Source: Rhodoferax sp.
GTDB lineage: Bacteria; Pseudomonadota; Gammaproteobacteria; Burkholderiales; Burkholderiaceae_C
DNA: 5,859 bases
Direction: 5' to 3'
Assembly: GCA_020048795.1 (NCBI GenBank)
Contig: JAIFMA010000239.1
Location: 1 to 5,859, forward strand
In this document: one piece after another, positions 5,110-5,859 of the stretch
Layout of the letters: each line of letters begins with the position of its first letter
Numbering within the stretch: position 1 is the first letter of the stretch
Position numbers and translations under genes: made by a program
The notes under the pieces: model-generated
Told to the model about the DNA's origin: nothing
Database searches by the model: none
The model's input: the letters and a program-made list of their open reading frames with translations, nothing else

Positions 5110-5859
5110 ATGCCGCGCGATGTCTTCACCCAAACCCTGTTCAGCCCCAGACTGATCAGCTCGCGCTTTGCCGCGCTGGCGCTGCCCGAGGCGCACCAGG
5201 CCATCATCGCGCAGTGGATCGACAGCCTGAAAAGCGGTCTGAACCGCGAAAAAGAAGAGTCCATCCGGCCGGCCTTTTTGCAGCACTTTTTTGTTGAACT
5301 GCTGGGCTACCAGCTCATGGGCGCTCAGGTGTGGACGCTGCACCACGAAAAAGGGGCCGCCAGCGGCAGCGCCGATGCTGCCCTGGGCATCTTTAGCAGC
5401 GACCAGCGCCAGGTGGTGGCCCCGTTTGAACTGAAAGGCCCCAAAACCGGCAACCTGGACGCGCTGATGCCCGGCCGCCACAAAAGCCCGGTGCAGCAGG
5501 CCTGGGAATACGCCATGGACCTGCCCGGCAGCCAGTTTGTGCTGGTCAGCAACTGCGTTGAAGTGCGTCTGTACGCGCTGGGTTATGGCCGTGCCGCTTT
5601 TGAGAGCTGGCAGGTGCCAGACCTGCTGCAGCCCGGGCACTACGCCAGTTTCACTGGTTTGCTGAAAGCCGACAACCTGCTTTCAGGGGCCACGGCTGCG
5701 CTGCTCAAAGACAACGCCGCACTGGAGCGCGACATCACCCAGGCGCTGTACACCGACTACAAAACCCTGCGCCAGGAACTCATCCTGGGCCTGCACCAGC
5801 AAAACCCGGCGGTGGCCTTTGCCGACCTGGTGCGCCACGCACAAAAACTCATCGACCGG
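5110..5859 (+). CDS. N-terminal part of a type IIG (Eco57I-like) restriction-methylation enzyme, cut by the window edge
   Basis: The frame is open for 250 codons and runs off the right edge. It resembles the N-terminus of large single-chain restriction-modification proteins in which a nuclease domain precedes an N6-adenine methyltransferase. Visible landmarks are LNREKEESIRPAFLQHFF (44-61), ADAALGIF (88-95), FELKG (106-110), SPVQQAWEYA (126-135) and FVLVSNCVEVRLY (143-155). Together they give a PD-(D/E)XK nuclease pattern with Asp89, Glu107-x-Lys109 and a following Gln-x-x-x-Tyr helix (Gln130, Tyr134). The methyltransferase motifs (NPPY) would lie beyond the window. An in-frame TAG at 5095-5097 and the absence of another early methionine (the next is Met70) fix the start at 5110. 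No ribosome site is present, suggesting a leaderless message. It is not part of the light operon. Alternatives are a nuclease-only protein or a related phage-defence methyltransferase. Confidence 0.75.
   Translation, partial: MPRDVFTQTLFSPRLISSRFAALALPEAHQAIIAQWIDSLKSGLNREKEESIRPAFLQHFFVELLGYQLMGAQVWTLHHEKGAASGSADAALGIFSSDQRQVVAPFELKGPKTGNLDALMPGRHKSPVQQAWEYAMDLPGSQFVLVSNCVEVRLYALGYGRAAFESWQVPDLLQPGHYASFTGLLKADNLLSGATAALLKDNAALERDITQALYTDYKTLRQELILGLHQQNPAVAFADLVRHAQKLIDR

Noticed and set aside
5040..5297. 85-codon plus-strand frame overlapping the restriction-modification-like gene
   Set aside because: It is out of frame with the well-supported protein starting at 5110, its product is arginine- and proline-rich without a family signature, and it has no ribosome site.

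Overview
The window is GC-rich and uses codons such as ctg, gcc and ggc heavily. Its gene content is typical of a betaproteobacterium. A Comamonadaceae-type organism (Rhodoferax, Polaromonas or Acidovorax-like) is my best guess, but this rests on composition and general resemblance only and could not be checked here.

Layout. Positions 1-24 (or 1-30) probably hold the first codons of an unidentified minus-strand gene, facing away from the rest. Positions 25-304 are a non-coding divergent spacer with several small inverted repeats. Positions 305-4327 encode one 1340-residue bacteriophytochrome. Its order is PAS-GAF-PHY photosensory core, three tandem PAS domains, GGDEF diguanylate cyclase, then EAL-type c-di-GMP phosphodiesterase. 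After a 3-nt gap, 4331-4993 encodes a BphO-type heme oxygenase. Positions 4994-5109 are a short spacer with a candidate stem-loop and a possible -10 element. From 5110 to the right edge runs the first 250 codons of a large protein whose N-terminus looks like the PD-(D/E)XK nuclease part of a type IIG (Eco57I-like) restriction-methylation enzyme.

How the genes work together. The heme oxygenase opens heme to biliverdin, the chromophore that a bacteriophytochrome attaches through a cysteine near its N-terminus (here Cys16). The loaded photosensor can then switch between red- and far-red-absorbing states. The chain has no histidine kinase, so the light state is presumably read out directly as synthesis or breakdown of cyclic di-GMP. 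Both output domains keep their visible catalytic residues, and the GGDEF domain keeps its inhibitory RxxD site. Photosensor and chromophore supply therefore form a self-contained two-gene light-to-c-di-GMP cassette. The restriction-modification-like gene downstream appears to be a separate unit with its own promoter and is functionally unrelated.

No tRNA, rRNA, CRISPR array, insertion sequence or phage gene is visible. The architecture is a variation on known phytochrome-GGDEF-EAL proteins rather than a wholly new system. The more unusual points are the triple PAS insert between photosensor and output, with two look-alike PAS domains flanking a different one, and the dual-active output.
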